Assembly (NCBI GenBank): GCA_033675265.1
Contig: JAUJYZ010001041.1
Span: 186,001 to 250,000, forward strand
DNA length: 64,000 bases
DNA from: Actinostola sp. cb2023
Lineage: Eukaryota > Cnidaria > Anthozoa > Actiniaria > Actinostolidae
Reading direction: 5' to 3'
Part shown: in pieces, positions 21,117 through 33,061 of the stretch
Layout of the letters: each line of letters starts with the position of its first letter
Position numbering within the stretch: the first letter of the stretch is position 1
Notes under the pieces: model-generated
The model's input: the letters and a program-made list of their open reading frames with translations, nothing else
Database searches by the model: none
Told to the model about the DNA's origin: nothing
Translations under genes and position numbers: made by a program

Positions 21117-23155
21117 TTATATTAATTAATTTGAACACAATACTTATACGTTAGAAGTAGCAGTAGAAAATGACAGTCGAAAATGAGGGACACAGTAAAT
21201 AGTCTAGCTTTTATATGAATAAGCCGGATCGAAATGCACCAATCAAATTGTAGTGCGTGATTACGAACTAGGATCAGAACAAATGCGAACTCCTGAGAAA
21301 ACACAACAGTGCGAGAACTGTAACTGATTGGTCTATTTTCCTTGCTTGTGAATGTGGTGATTTTCGATCCTGTAGAATCAAGCTGAATCATCAACCTGAA
21401 TTTATGAATTCATTATCCAGATCTATAACGGCAAACAAAGGGAAATACATGATCTTTCATTGACTCGATCGAGTGAATGTATACATGTGTATAGATATAA
21501 TATAGATAATAACGTTTATGTATTGGTACTTTGGTACACATACAACATACAATGTACATGAGTATACTCCAATAATATTTTACAAATGTTCATATTAATT
21601 ATATGAGCGAAACTGTAAGGGGCCGTCAACATATTCTATATGCCCCGCTTAACGTCCAACGGATGTTTAGGGGCGTATTGGAAGAAGGGGGCTTAATAGA
21701 GCATTTACAGTACATGTATGTACACAATCAAACTTTCCAGATGTAGAGAGAAGGGTAAAATTGAAACGGCTCTAACTCTCTCAAAATTTATCGAAATGAC
21801 TCCAAACTTGTACTAAAAGATAAGCTTAATTAAGGCCTGATGCCAACACAGAACAAAGTGATTCAAAAGTTTGACTTTATTGATATTTTAAATTTCAGAG
21901 CTTGGGCTGACCTGTGGTTCAACGCATTAGATCTTTAGTAAACTGAGGAGGAACTTTTCGCTAAAATAAATAAATCAAATTCAGGTGTCTTGACAACGAG
22001 TAAAAACTAAGCGTTGTACGCGGCATACAATTGACGTAATAGTCCATATTTGGGCACGAGTACAATATTTGGCTTTTTACCACAGTAAGCCCAACGAAGT
22101 TCAACAATTATGCATATTGACGCTGTTCTAGCGTGAACTCGTGCTTCTTGGGATCCCTGTGGAAGTGTGGATTTCGAAGGGGTGTTCCTGTGGCGTAATT
22201 TACCTAGGAGGACTGGGTCAAACGTTCGGCGTTCGTGGCGGCCATATTTGAACACAGACTAAAGTAAACATGGATTTTATTTACGACAGAAGATGTTTAT
22301 ATGGATATATTTGTTACAAGAAAGGTATTGAATAATATGTTTGTTACATTATGTATGTATTTACCATTTTTAAAGTCTTTATTTAATACATACTATGCTG
22401 AAAACACACATCCATCGTTTATGTCTTATGATTCTTGAAATTCTAGTATCCTTGAATGGCTTGAGGCTTGAAATGTCAATGAACTTGTTTCAAGTTAGTT
22501 TTGACTTTTGGTGCATGGCGACAGTATGGTGTGTGATACCATCATAGGTTGAGCTACTGTAGCATTCAACTCTTCTATTTGCTTTGGTGCAAATATGATA
22601 CTTGTATTTTCGCGTAGAACCCGTAATCTTAACATACATTGTACATGTACATGTTACAAGTCTTATGTTACTGTAAGCTTAGATGCTTGAGTAAACAAAT
22701 TGTTTTGATACACAACTTGGTTGTTGAATCTTTGCTTTGTGTTGTCGTGTTGATAGTTTGTTGAATGGATTTTCCCATTGTTCATTTATTTCACAATATG
22801 TTGGTAGCACTAGCAGTGAAGTGATATCATGCTTGTGAGCTATCAATCCACATGACAATGATACAGGGCCAGATATACTGAAGGTGACTTTGATATACAA
22901 TTGGATTATTGTATCCTTGTAATATTAACTGTAATTAACTGTAATATTAACTTGTGGAGATCATAGGTTGGATTTTTCATTTTCTTTCATGATAATAATC
23001 CATCGAGGTACAATGTATTCAGATGTGGTTATGTCATTCAGTCCAAGTCTTGTAAGAGATCAGATTAATATATGAGGTTTGGTCTGTTGAGAGAAATGTA
23101 AAAAAATGATGAATTAGTTCATTTATAAAAATATATATTTGGATTTAGATGGTGT
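21117..23155. other. No gene recognised
   Basis: Several short ORFs (for example 21122-21394, 22007-22255, 22679-22900) lack domains. Near 21620-21700 the words CCCCGCTTAACGTCC and GGGGGCTTAATAGAG resemble termini of small elements. If the Helitron and OB-fold genes are one unit, this is its internal spacer. Confidence 0.4.
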
Positions 23156-23164
23156 AATACAATG

Positions 23165-23271
23165 TAGTCTGCGTGGCCGGCTCTGGGGGAAAGAGGAAAG
23201 GGAAGGAGAGGGGAAAGTGAAGGAGACAATCCCTTCCCCTTCCCTTACTCAGGGCCGGGCTACGCAGGCTA
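23165..23271. mobile_element. 107-bp MITE with perfect 9-bp duplication
   Basis: Terminal inverted repeats TAGTCTGCGTGGCCGGC / GCCGGGCTACGCAGGCTA enclose a purine-rich then pyrimidine-rich core. AATACAATG is duplicated exactly on both sides (23156-23164, 23272-23280). The TAG...CTA ends and 9-bp duplication are shared with the larger element at 10042-11873. Confidence 0.85.
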
Positions 23272-23281
23272 AATACAATGT

Positions 23282-23646
23282 AGATGTACTTACCTTGAGA
23301 TGGATGTGTGCTTCATTTTAGGCACCAAAGTAGGTGTCTGTTATGCCTCCTGGGCAGTATTTAGAGGGAACATTTGAAACCATTGTTTTAATATAATTTC
23401 ATATAAAAGTTGGGAACAACAGATTACTGCAGATTATATGGGTGGTCTCTGATGCTATTGTTCTCGTTGTGATGGCAACTTCGCAAAATATATTTCTATT
23501 CAACTTACTGGTAGTGATAAGAGCGCCAGTGTATTGTGTGTTTTAGCTACAAGTACATGTACATGTGAAGTACATTGTGTAATGAAGTTATTTGTTTCAG
23601 TGATGTTGGTTCATATATGCATGTAATTAATAAATTCATTCAAAGC
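23282..23646. other. No gene seen
   Basis: Spacer between the small element and the 3' breakpoint of the Helitron fragment; no supported ORF. Confidence 0.5.
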
Positions 23647-25084
23647 TTACGAATTATAATGGGTGGCATCATGATCAGAGTAGTAAACAGTAATAATATT
23701 ATTTTGAATTATATCAAAGGCTGTTGGTCTTAGATAAATATGGTATAACAAACTTAGAAGGACAGTAGGCAAATCAGGGTTCATAGGACCGTGTCTGAAG
23801 GTTTTTGTTGCAGTGTGATAAATTGTTTTGATCAAGTGACTTTTACATGCACCAGCTCCACCAGTCACAAATAGATAGATTGGTTTCACTTCTTCAGGTT
23901 TTAAGCTATTCATGTTTTTCATCTTATTTCTACACCAGGAGAGAACAATGTTATATGCACAGCGTTGTTTGTTATTCAAGGATCTAACAGACTCACGGAG
24001 ATTGTCATCAGATATTTCTGCAGGCTGAGTATGTGTTGTTATTCCAGAGGAGACATGTTGATTAGAATCAGAAGTTGAATCAAAATCTGAAGGTAGTTGC
24101 TCGTTAAATGATTCTTCGGGTATAGAATTGTCTTGTATCTCTGAATGTAACTCAGAATTATCTTGATCATTGATGGGATCATACGAGTGAATGATATTAC
24201 CCTGGTTTCTTAGAGACTCGAGGGCTTCTGCTACGGCATCTGCATCAAGTTCAAATATTGATCTATTCTGCTCTACAACTTCTTGAACATTAGGCTCATA
24301 CAATTTTGATGCATAGGATTCATCTGTACCAATCAGATGAGTTTCCTCTCTCCATGGGTAATACAGCATCAGTAAATGGTGGAAATACAGTTCAGGTTCT
24401 TTTCTCTTGTTTGGGGTGTGGTACCTAATAACAGCTTTAACTTTTCTGCATTTCATCTTCTCATTAGTATTCATTAGTTTTATTTCATGTGGAAGTGAGG
24501 AATTATTGTCATCTGTAGGTGAATGTTGCAATTGAATTATATCATCAGTAAGAACTTCTGGCTGAGCATCAATAGTTTCCTGGCAATCTTTTTTATAAAC
24601 TTTGTAATAGTGAGCTGCAAATTCAGCTAGACAAAGGTTATCAACAGCCTGAATACATTTAGGTCTATTAGGGTAGCGCTCAATTAGGTTGGATTTGAAT
24701 ATGTCTGTACTGTCATCATCCAGATCTTCAAGATCTTGCTTTGTCTTTGCAACCCTTACTCTTTTTTCGGGTAAATCTGTACTAACAAAAACTGTTCCTG
24801 GGAAGATTTTTCTTAACCAGAGTTCAGGCATGCATCTATAAACACATTCTTGTGAGCTAACTTCTCTAGTGGAAAGAAAGGCAGCACCTATCTTTTTCAA
24901 GCCATCTCTGATATTCATGTTGGCAGCTTTAGCTTCTTTTGCTGCATTCATGATAGCCTGTGAGCATTCTGTTTCATCCTTTGTCAAATATGAGCATACA
25001 TATGTTATACATTTATAATGGTTGAAAACTGGCTGTAAATCAACGTTAGCACCAAAACCTTTTATACCAGCGACAAAGTAGTTA
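23647..25084 (-). pseudogene. Helitron Rep/helicase fragment (3' part)
   Basis: Minus-strand ORF carrying the middle of a Helitron replicase-helicase: NNYFVAGIKGFGANVDLQPV, FNHYKCITYVCSYLTKDE, CVYRCMPELWLRKIFPG, a variable acidic linker, LNNKQRCAYNIVLSW, then the Pif1-type Walker A, which reads GGAGACKSHL. The usual Gly before Lys-Ser is Cys here, so ATP binding is doubtful. Shortly after PTVLL (about 23760) the sequence leaves the family and the remaining helicase motifs are missing. At 25084 the ORF is cut by TTAA element A; apparent codons beyond it (to 25140) come from the transposon's terminal repeat. The reading frame resumes at 31796. Helitrons transpose by a rolling-circle mechanism in the nucleus. 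Confidence 0.85.
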
Positions 25085-25088
25085 TTAA

Positions 25089-25867
25089 GAGTGACTTCCT
25101 GTAAGAATCGACCAAATCGTGGCACAAGTCGAAAAATCAATTTTGCTCATATTTGGTGTATCGATAGGTTATAGTAAGAAAGTAAACGGTGCGAAGTTAG
25201 TTTTGAAAAAAATTAAATAGTTTCGAAGAAAACAAGGATTTTCATTATAGCCCTATTTACCGCTAAATCAGCTTCTAATTATGCATATTTTTACCCTAAA
25301 TATTATCGACTCGCTTTACAAAACCGTTACACAAATTTATTTTGAAACATTTTCTCTGTAATATTTAGACATTTCTCTTCCTTCTTGATGAAAAAAGAAT
25401 TCAAATTGAATGATAACGAAGGCGGGGGGAAATTCTAAACAAAGGCTATACTTTTCGCATTTGCGAAAATCAATTTGTATGGTAAACACACGGTAAAGGT
25501 TCGGCATGTGCAACTTCTCGAAATAACGTAAACTTTCACCCGAAGCCTTATTAGACATTTGCCTTTCGAAATATAAAGAGAAGTCTCTGGGCAAATTACT
25601 TTCACGCACCCTACGAGGCCCGTTTTTATCCCATAATTACTCTAATATTTTCGCTCGGTAACGCAAGTATCAGAGTCAACTCGTGACATAAATTTGTCAA
25701 TAATATATCGGAAAATATGAACAGATCTCAGCTGAATTATGTGAAATTGTTCATTTGCTATATTTACTTTTAGTACTATCGGAAGGACGGATATTTCGAA
25801 AATAATCCAAAAAATCAATGTTATTTCTGAACAGCTTTTGTGTTGCGTGACATGCCCGACAGCGGAT
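25089..25867 (+). repeat. Left terminal inverted repeat of element A
   Basis: Pairs with the right arm up to GTGACATGCCCGACAGCG. It holds no coding sequence; the 90-codon ORF at 25337-25609 (minus) is within the repeat and is not taken as a gene. It probably contains the transposase promoter and binding sites, which is inference. Confidence 0.85.
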
Positions 25868-26735
25868 GGAAACTTTTCTCTTCACTAGAATTTGGAAAGA
25901 TGCATGTATGTATCTTAAAAAGATGACAAAATGGCTGATTGTTCCTTTTTCATATTATTTTCCACATTGTGAAACGATATTAGACGTCTTGAGAAAAAAC
26001 TTAAAAATTTGCATATACATTGTGCACAACAAGCCGCTGAGTGGGAACAATAACGTATACTTAGTGTGTTATTGTGAAGACGGAAGTGTGTTGCTCCTTT
26101 AGAACCCTTGTTGGTGGTCCTTGTACATTCGACAAGAAATATAAAGTATTTAGTAGATATAACACCTTTAACTTCCTGCGTAAAGGATATCTCTGGACAT
26201 AAATCGCTGTTTGGCTTTCAAGATGTGGAAAATGAAATAGAACTAATTCTAGCACGTGCTCGAATATTTGAAATATGTCCTTCCACCATTGCGTCTCTAA
26301 CCATCTGTCCATCTCATCGCTCAAACCTTGGCATTGGTTGGATCAGAAGCAAGAAGACATGTTGTGTACCTACTGAGTTATCGCGTCATCATAAGGGAAA
26401 GTTTCCGAAAGCTGATAGAGGAATTTCAAAATTATTATCTCAGACAATAATGGATCAGACAGGCGTTTTTGTCCCGGTAGGCTTAGGTAAACAACAAATG
26501 TATTCACTACCTTTTGAAATTACTCTACAACAAAGAAAGAACAAATAATAATGAAATTACACTTATTGTTCTGCAGGTGTATGTAGATCTTGTAGAGAAG
26601 TATTGAAGTCCCACAGTAGCACAGATAGAGAGGCTACCTGTACACCAGAAAGAATGTTACTCGTGGACGACATGAGTGATTTAAATTTAGTGAGTTTTAT
26701 TACTAATAATAATTTGTGTAGTTTTCTTATCAGTA

Positions 26736-26895
26736 CAGTCAAACCTTACTTTTCGCACATGTTGAATTTGACCACACCCAAGGTCCATTTGTGTTTCCTT
26801 TCATTGGGCGCCAACGATTATTTTTAAAACGATCATGGCTATTCACCAAGGATGGCCGCTTAATAGAGGTGCGCCGCTTAATGGAGGTTTGACTA
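26736..26895. mobile_element. MITE in intron 2 of element A gene
   Basis: Begins CAGTCAAACCTTACTTTTCG and ends GGAGGTTTGACTA; the interior has TGGCCGCTTAATAGAGG. It belongs to the same terminal-sequence family as copies near 36750, 51715 and 54084. Confidence 0.6.
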
Positions 26896-28320
26896 ATTCC
26901 TCCCCATATGTTTTCCTGTAACTGCAACATGAATTTATTCAGTTGTTGTTGTGGTTTAACTTTTTTGTGAAGAGGGGAAACAGACAGTCTAATATAGTCC
27001 ACAATTTCTTAATGTATTAAGGATGACGATGATGATATATGCTTGACAACAAGTACTCCAGCCACCAAACCACTTCTGATGCAAACAGCTGATATACATG
27101 TACCTATGGATATGACAAGCTCATTTTTACCTTCAGACACTCAGGATGACTCCGCCTCACGAACGTTGAGAGATGTAAGTTCAAAATTTCAGCTAAATAA
27201 GTTCTTGGTATCAAGAGATATAAGCCCCGTCAGATCATGTCTTGCAACCCCTTGGAATGAAGCTGGAGATCGATCTAAACGATATTACATAAAGAAAGCT
27301 AGCCAGGCAGTTGCAGAATCGTTGAAGGTTATTGTCCCTAATGACCCTGATTTGCTGTGGCAGTCCCTTGTAGGATCACAAACAATCAATAAGCAGTTAT
27401 CTGTGTCGTCATCTCATGACGCATATATTCATAAAGATGACGCTCTACTTGAAAGCCTTGCTGAATGCTACAATGAAGCTGACCAGTGGGAAACTCGCCG
27501 TCAGATATTATCAATTATGGTCGAGAAAATCGATTACAGCACCCTAAAAAGGCTCATCCCGGATCTTACTCGATATCGCTATAAAATCGCAAAGCGACAT
27601 TCATTGCTGCATGGCAAAGGCGTTCCTGTGCCATCATCGAGTCATACAAGAATGCGTGTTCCTCAAGAGAAAGTAGAACACTTCATTTGCTTCATAACAA
27701 GCCAACACGTTATCAGTGATTTACCGTTTGGCGAGAAAAAGCTAACCCTCTCTTCAAAAGAGATAATTACAGTGCCAAATGTTATCCGAATGATTGTCCC
27801 AGAACGCATCGTAAAGCAGTACTTGCAGTTCTGTAATGAAACACATTTCAGCCCACTCAGTCGGAGTTCGCTTTTACGAATCTTACAAGTTTGCTCTGCA
27901 TCTGTTAGAACATCACTTCAGGGCCTTGATTACATCACAGAGTCTGGATCAAAAGGCTTTGATGATCTTGAAGATGTCGTTGATAGGCTAGGAGATCTGC
28001 GTCAGGATATGTCATGGGCCAAACAGACGAAACATCAACTAAAATTGGCCAAGCGCTATCTGAAGGGAGATTTTAAGGTGAGAATAAATAGCAATCTCAG
28101 AGTGATTGAAAATCCCGCAGCGGCCCACATGCACACCTGACAAGAATGAGACTGGGGATGTAACATTCCATGGGGGATTTGCTGACAACGTTTATTGAAG
28201 CATATACAGCTGTATACGACATTTTAATATCAGAGCATGTCAGAATTAGTCGTCATGTAACTAATATTGATGCCAACTCCGTTTGAAACCTTTTGTCTTG
28301 ATATCGTAATATATACACAC

Positions 28321-28481
28321 ATCAAGAGTTCCAGACTTCCGGTGCGCGCGCAATGCATTGTGAGAATATTACAAAGGAAAAGTGAGCACCAAGTGAGAAA
28401 AATCATTGCTTGGGCTCCCTGTGTCTAGAATTGGTGCTCACGTTTCCTTTGTAATAATACCGGAAGTCTGGAACTCTTGAT
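28321..28481. mobile_element. Foldback MITE in intron 3 of element A gene
   Basis: ATCAAGAGTTCCAGACTTCC...TTACAAAGGAAAAGTGAGCA pairs with TGGTGCTCACGTTTCCTTTG...GGAAGTCTGGAACTCTTGAT. No coding sequence; no target duplication defined. Confidence 0.7.
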
Positions 28482-31019
28482 GCTTGTATACGTAATGCAT
28501 CATTTTATTTATTTTATTTCTATTTTTTCACCCGTGCGTTCGTAGTTATTTATTTTTTGCTTATTTTTTGCTTATTTTTTGCTTCCCGAAAAAGGTACAA
28601 TCATCGATATAAGTACTTATATATATTTGATGTATTATTTTCAGGTTCATATTTCCTGTTCGTCAACCGTTCCTGATCATTGCCGAACACATGCATTGAG
28701 CGACCCCAAAGACACAGACTTCCATGGGGTTTGTGACCACGCCCATGATGGCCTCTGTGATCGCTGTGATCATTTAGCCTTAACACTGAATAAGATTGAC
28801 AAAGCCCTTGACAGTGTAACAGGGACACCTGAAGAGACCGACGAACTTTTGTTCAACATCAAACATGCCAAGCAAAACATCGATGCATGGAAGGCTCACC
28901 TCCTTCGCTCGCTCAACCAGGACGATGCAAGGCTGGATATACTTGAAGATCTAGACAAGAACTCCGTTTTGCTAGTACAAGACTGGGCAATGAAGTATTT
29001 ACCCAGAAAGTATCGTGAAAGCCAGAGGGACTGGTTTGCTAAACGAGGACTACCCTGGCATATCACTGTTGCTTTCAGACGAGGCCAAGCCGATGAGATA
29101 GAAATGGCGACGTTTGTTCATGTGTTTCAAACATGCACTCAGGACAGCATAACAGTTTTGTGCATCATGAAAGATGTGTTGAGGCAACTAAAAGACATCA
29201 TGCCAGACCTTAAATCTGTGTTTTATAGACAAGATAATGCAGGTTGTTATCATTCGGCGTTAACAATTACTACTGCCAGAAATATTGCAGAAGCTGCTGG
29301 AATCAAAATTATGCGAATGGATTTTTCAGAACCCCAAGGTGGGAAAGGGGCATGTGACAGAAAAGCGGCAGCCATATAAAATCACACATGCGCTTGTATC
29401 TCAACTCTGGTAAAGATATCGAGACCGCGGCTCAAATGAAAGAGGCAATAGAATCGTCAGGGGGACTTCCAAGTGTCAGTGTAACACTTTGTGGCACACC
29501 AAACAACACACCATCCACCAAACGTACCCTCAAATGGGAAGGTGTTAGCTTGGTTTCCAATATTGAATATTGTGAGGAAGGACTTCGCATATGGAGGGCT
29601 TATAATGTCGGTCCAGGGAAACTTCTTCCCTGGAGCAAGTTCGCTAATTCTAGCCAACTACCAAGCATCACCATCATTGAGAACAGCAGTTCACAGGTCC
29701 AGTTTGCATTGCCAAAATCTAGAAAGTCCTCCAATAAAGTGTCACCTGATCATCAAAACAGTACCGATGAGAGTGATGAGGTCCAAAGCGATGACTCAGA
29801 GGAGGATGATCATGAGGTTGTAGCTGGTTATCCAATCAGTTCCAAAAACGCGACAAGCAAGCTATTTTGTTGTCCAGAGGATGGATGTGTGAAGTCATAT
29901 CAGAGATATTCAAGTTTACAACATCATCTTGAATGCGGACGACATCGAAGGGAATTGGAGAGAGAAACACTCTTAGACAAAGCAATGTGTAGCTATGCCA
30001 ATAGGCTTGAAGTGGGAGGCGCAAGAATGCAAGCAGCGACGAATAGTTCGTATCAGCAAGGGTTGGATGTGCATCCCAGCTCTAATAAACTTCCTGCCCC
30101 AATGGGATGGTCACTAAAAACATCGAGCACTAAAAGAGTCAAGTTCACAACAACGCAGAGAGATTATCTCCGCAAGAAATTCCTTATCGGTAAAACGACA
30201 GGGCGTAAGCTAGACCCATCCATAGTTGCTAAGGACATGCGCAGTACTAAAGATGTGTTAGGTGATCGACTGTTTGCAGTCGATGAGTTTTTGACAAGTC
30301 AACAAATAGTAAGCTATTTTTCAAGATTGGCGTCAAGCGGCACGTTTGAAAACATTGAAGAGGAAGAAAAAGAAGAATCAGAGGATGTGGGGAACAGTGC
30401 TAAAGAAGAGAAGGCAATAGAAGACATGAAGTCACTTGTGGCGAAGGAAGTAGATCTCAGTCACCCAATCATTTATGACACACACAATATTTGTGAACTT
30501 GTGGCCACTGATAAACTAAGCGTCACATTCAGTGTCACTGCTTTGCGAGAGATCTGTCTTTATTTTGACATAGATGTAACTGATGTTACAGCGAAGCGCA
30601 AGAAGCCCTACACAGAGAAACTTCATCGTCTAGTGGGGTCATGCACCTGTCATCTCACCAAAGCCTGCTGACTGTAGGTTAGAAGATTGTAAAGGGAGCG
30701 ATAAATTAACAGACAATTAGAGTCACTAAGCAAGAAGTGTGAGTATCTAAATGTTAAAAGCTAATAATTTCTTAGGTGTTTCAACGTACTGTATTTTTCG
30801 CAATAACTACAATCATGCGGTGTATTTTCCCGCCTTTCAATCGACAAGTAGCGCATGATGTACCCAGGCACATTCTTGTGTACATTTGTGTTTTGTTGGT
30901 GATATAGTCTATTTACAGTTTGATAGTTTGGTGAACTATACTTTCTGTCAGACTATATACGTACATTTCTATACATTTTAGCATAAACTTTCTTTCAGCG
31001 GAATATATATGAAAATACC

Positions 31020-31791
31020 ATACGCTGTCGGGCATGTCACGCAACACAAAAGTTGATCAATATTAATAACATTTTTTTTTTGCAATATTCGTCCTTCCGA
31101 TAGAACTGAAAGTACAAAAGTTAATTTAGCAAATGACCAATTTCCCCCTTTATTTATTTCCATATATATTATTGACAAATTTATGTCACGAGTTGACTCT
31201 GATACTTGCGTTACCGAGCGAAAATATTAGAGTAATTATGGGATAAAAACGGGCCTCGTTGGGTGCGTGAAAGTAATTTGCCCAGAGATTTCTCTTTATA
31301 TTTCGAAAGGCAAATGTCTAATAAGGCTTCGGGTGAAAGTTTACGTTATTTCGAGAAGTTGCACATGCCGAACCTTACCGTGTGTTTACCATACAAATTG
31401 ATTTTCGCAAATGCGAAAAGTATAGCCTTTGTTTAGAATTTCCCCCCGCCTTCGTTATCATTCAATTTGAATTCTTTTTTCATCAAGAAGGAAGAGAAAT
31501 GTCTAAATATTACAGAGAAAATGTTTCAAAATAAATTTGTGTAACGGTTTTGTAAAGCGAGTCGATAATATTTAGGGTAAAAATATGCATAATTAGAAGC
31601 TGATTTAGCGGTAAATAGGGCTATAATGAAAATCCTTGTTTTCTTCGAAACGATTTAATTTTTTTCAAAACTAACTTCGCACCGTTTACTTTCTTACTAT
31701 AACCTATCGATACACCAAATATGAGCAAAATTGATTTTTCGACTTGTGCCAGAATTATTAAATTTTGGTCGATTCTTACAGGAAGTCACTC
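31020..31791 (-). repeat. Right terminal inverted repeat of element A
   Basis: Reverse complement of 25089-25867. Differences visible include ATTTAATAATTC in place of ATCG near the tip and a run of T near 31073-31080. The 66-codon ORF at 30978-31178 (minus) overlaps its inner border and is not supported. Confidence 0.85.
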
Positions 31792-31795
31792 TTAA

Positions 31796-31904
31796 TAAAA
31801 CAACTGTCCGATGGCCTTTTTAGGTGTAAACACGTTCCAGAATGACTTCGGATATTCCAAAACCAAAATTTCAGCAAATAACATTGAAAAATGAAATTCC
31901 TTGC
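31796..31904 (-). pseudogene. Helitron helicase, 5' exon piece beyond element A
   Basis: In the frame that joins 25084 across the TTAA target, this stretch gives HLKRPSDSCFI leading into NNYFVAG, as in Helitron replicases. It is preceded by CTTTTCTAG, a possible splice acceptor (about 31904). Its joining to the main fragment shows that element A inserted into the Helitron and not the other way round. Confidence 0.7.
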
Positions 31905-32149
31905 CTAGAAAAGAGAAGATTTTGGCAAGCTTTTATAAAAAGAGGTCCAATCAGCTAACAGGTGTAGGACTGCAGGCAACGTTTGTTGTATCATCGAGAA
32001 ATCTGCTAAAACCAGTCAAATTTGAAATTGAAAATGAAATTCAAATTTGCCAGCTTGACCATTTTTAATGGCAAGATTTAATTTGCTTATAATATGTTTG
32101 CCAAAGAGGAAAATATGGCATCATAAATAAGTGCAAGAAGCATTTACTT

Positions 32150-32535
32150 GCTGAACCCAACAGTATGTCGGCATTTGCCAACTTCCCTGCAACTCGGCAT
32201 TTGCCAAACCAGAGAATTCCGGCATATGCCAGCTGAGAGGAAGTTGGCAAATGCCGACTTAGAGAATTCCGGCATTTGCCAGCTGAGAGGAAGTTGGCAT
32301 TTGCCAACTCAGAGAATTCCGGCATTTGCCAACTCAGAGGAAGTTGGCATTTGCCAACTCAGAGAATTCAGGCTTTTGCCAACTCGGAGGAAGTTGGCAT
32401 TTGCCAACTCAGAGAATTCCGGCATTTGCCAACTCAGAGGAAGTTGGCATTTGCCAACTCAGAGAATTCCGGCATTTGCCAACTCAGAGGAAGTTGGCAT
32501 TTGCCAACTCAGAGAATTCCGGCAATTGCCGACCA
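32150..32535. repeat. 25-bp-period array with GGCATTTGCC core
   Basis: About 15 units of 25 bp: six variable bases (alternating AATTCC and GAAGTT, making a 50-bp dimer), GGCATTTGCC, then AACTCAGAG. In the GAAGTT units the core extends to GTTGGCATTTGCCAAC, a near-palindrome. Early units are more diverged, one carrying the core inverted (GGCAAATGCC). ORFs through it in three frames are a by-product of the periodicity. Confidence 0.9.
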
Positions 32536-33061
32536 AAACTGCTACAATCTAGGCTTTAGGTTTCTGTTACCAACAACATTCAATAATAACTTTTTATTTT
32601 CAATCATGGTCTTCCTTGAAAATATTTTTTTTACAAAGCAAGAAGTTTCTCAATGTAATGGATTTATATTGTTGTACACACAATACTTTTCTTTTCTTTT
32701 ACGTATCTAATCAATTTCGTCAGAAATTATACTGTAATTACGGTAACAAATTGCAACCAAATATAATAAGACTGTCCTTGAATAACCTATCTATTTTAAA
32801 TGACCAGTTATCGCTATTTTGAAATCGGTTGCATTCAAGTTATCACTTTAATAGCACACAATTGTCCTGACAAAATACATGTACTTGCCACAGCCACTGA
32901 TTCTGAAATAAACAAACAAAACGTTAATAAAATACCGTACAGTTCCGAAAGTAGCGAGGTCGTTACTTTCGGATTGAGCAACCTTAAGTAACTGTTACTT
33001 TCGGGGGAGTCGCTACTTTCGGGGTGCTAAAATCGTTAACTTTTAGGAGCCATACCGTGTA
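32536..33061. other. No gene seen
   Basis: AT-rich; near 32935-33045 the word GTTACTTTCGG(G/A) occurs several times in both directions. No supported gene. Confidence 0.4.

Larger units (their letters stand above)
26161..30671 (+). pseudogene. Putative transposase gene of element A
   Basis: Four visible exons. Exon 1 (about 26161-26486, 5' end unsure) has ILARARIF and LTICPSHRSNLGIGW and ends at GGCTTAG|GTAAAC. Exon 2 (26577-26689) continues GVCRSCREVLK, so exons 1-2 form a Cys/His module. Exon 3 (about 27054-28077) has RYYIKKASQAVAESL, RRQILSIM, VPNVIRMIVPERIVKQYL. Exon 4 (28645-30671) has HGVCDHAHDGLCDRCDHL, QDWAMKYLPRKYRESQRDWF, WHITVAF, FYRQDNAGCYHS, MDFSEPQGGKGACDRKAA, YNVGPGKLLPW, a single C2H2 finger (CCPEDGCVKSYQRYSSLQHH), an FTTTQRDYLRKKF block and a SAP-like tail. 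The Asp residues of QDWAM and QDNAG are candidate metal ligands of an RNase H-like (DDE) fold; this is inference. A two-base frame shift near 29373-29380 (GCCATATAAAAT) disables this copy. Homologue: 49710-54802. Confidence 0.75.
25089..31791 (+). mobile_element. TTAA transposon A (6.7 kb), long inverted termini
   Basis: Ends GAGTGACTTCCTGTAAGAAT and its complement, immediately flanked by TTAA (25085-25088, 31792-31795). Removing the element and one TTAA rejoins the Helitron reading frame exactly, which fixes the borders. Terminal inverted repeats are about 775 bp (25089-25867 and about 31020-31791), well over 90 percent alike by eye, with one indel 30-50 bp from the tip. The interior carries one + strand gene with introns (about 26160-30671) and two small inverted-repeat elements in its introns. 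The same architecture recurs in element B at 48470-56227. Confidence 0.9.

Noticed and set aside
25089..31791. Element A as piggyBac or Kolobok outright
   Set aside because: Only the TTAA target agrees; I see no THAP domain and no recognisable piggyBac catalytic blocks, so I leave it unclassified.
32148..32710. Several long repetitive ORFs (NSGICQLRGSWHLPTQ type)
   Set aside because: By-products of the 25-bp array, which is free of stops in several frames.
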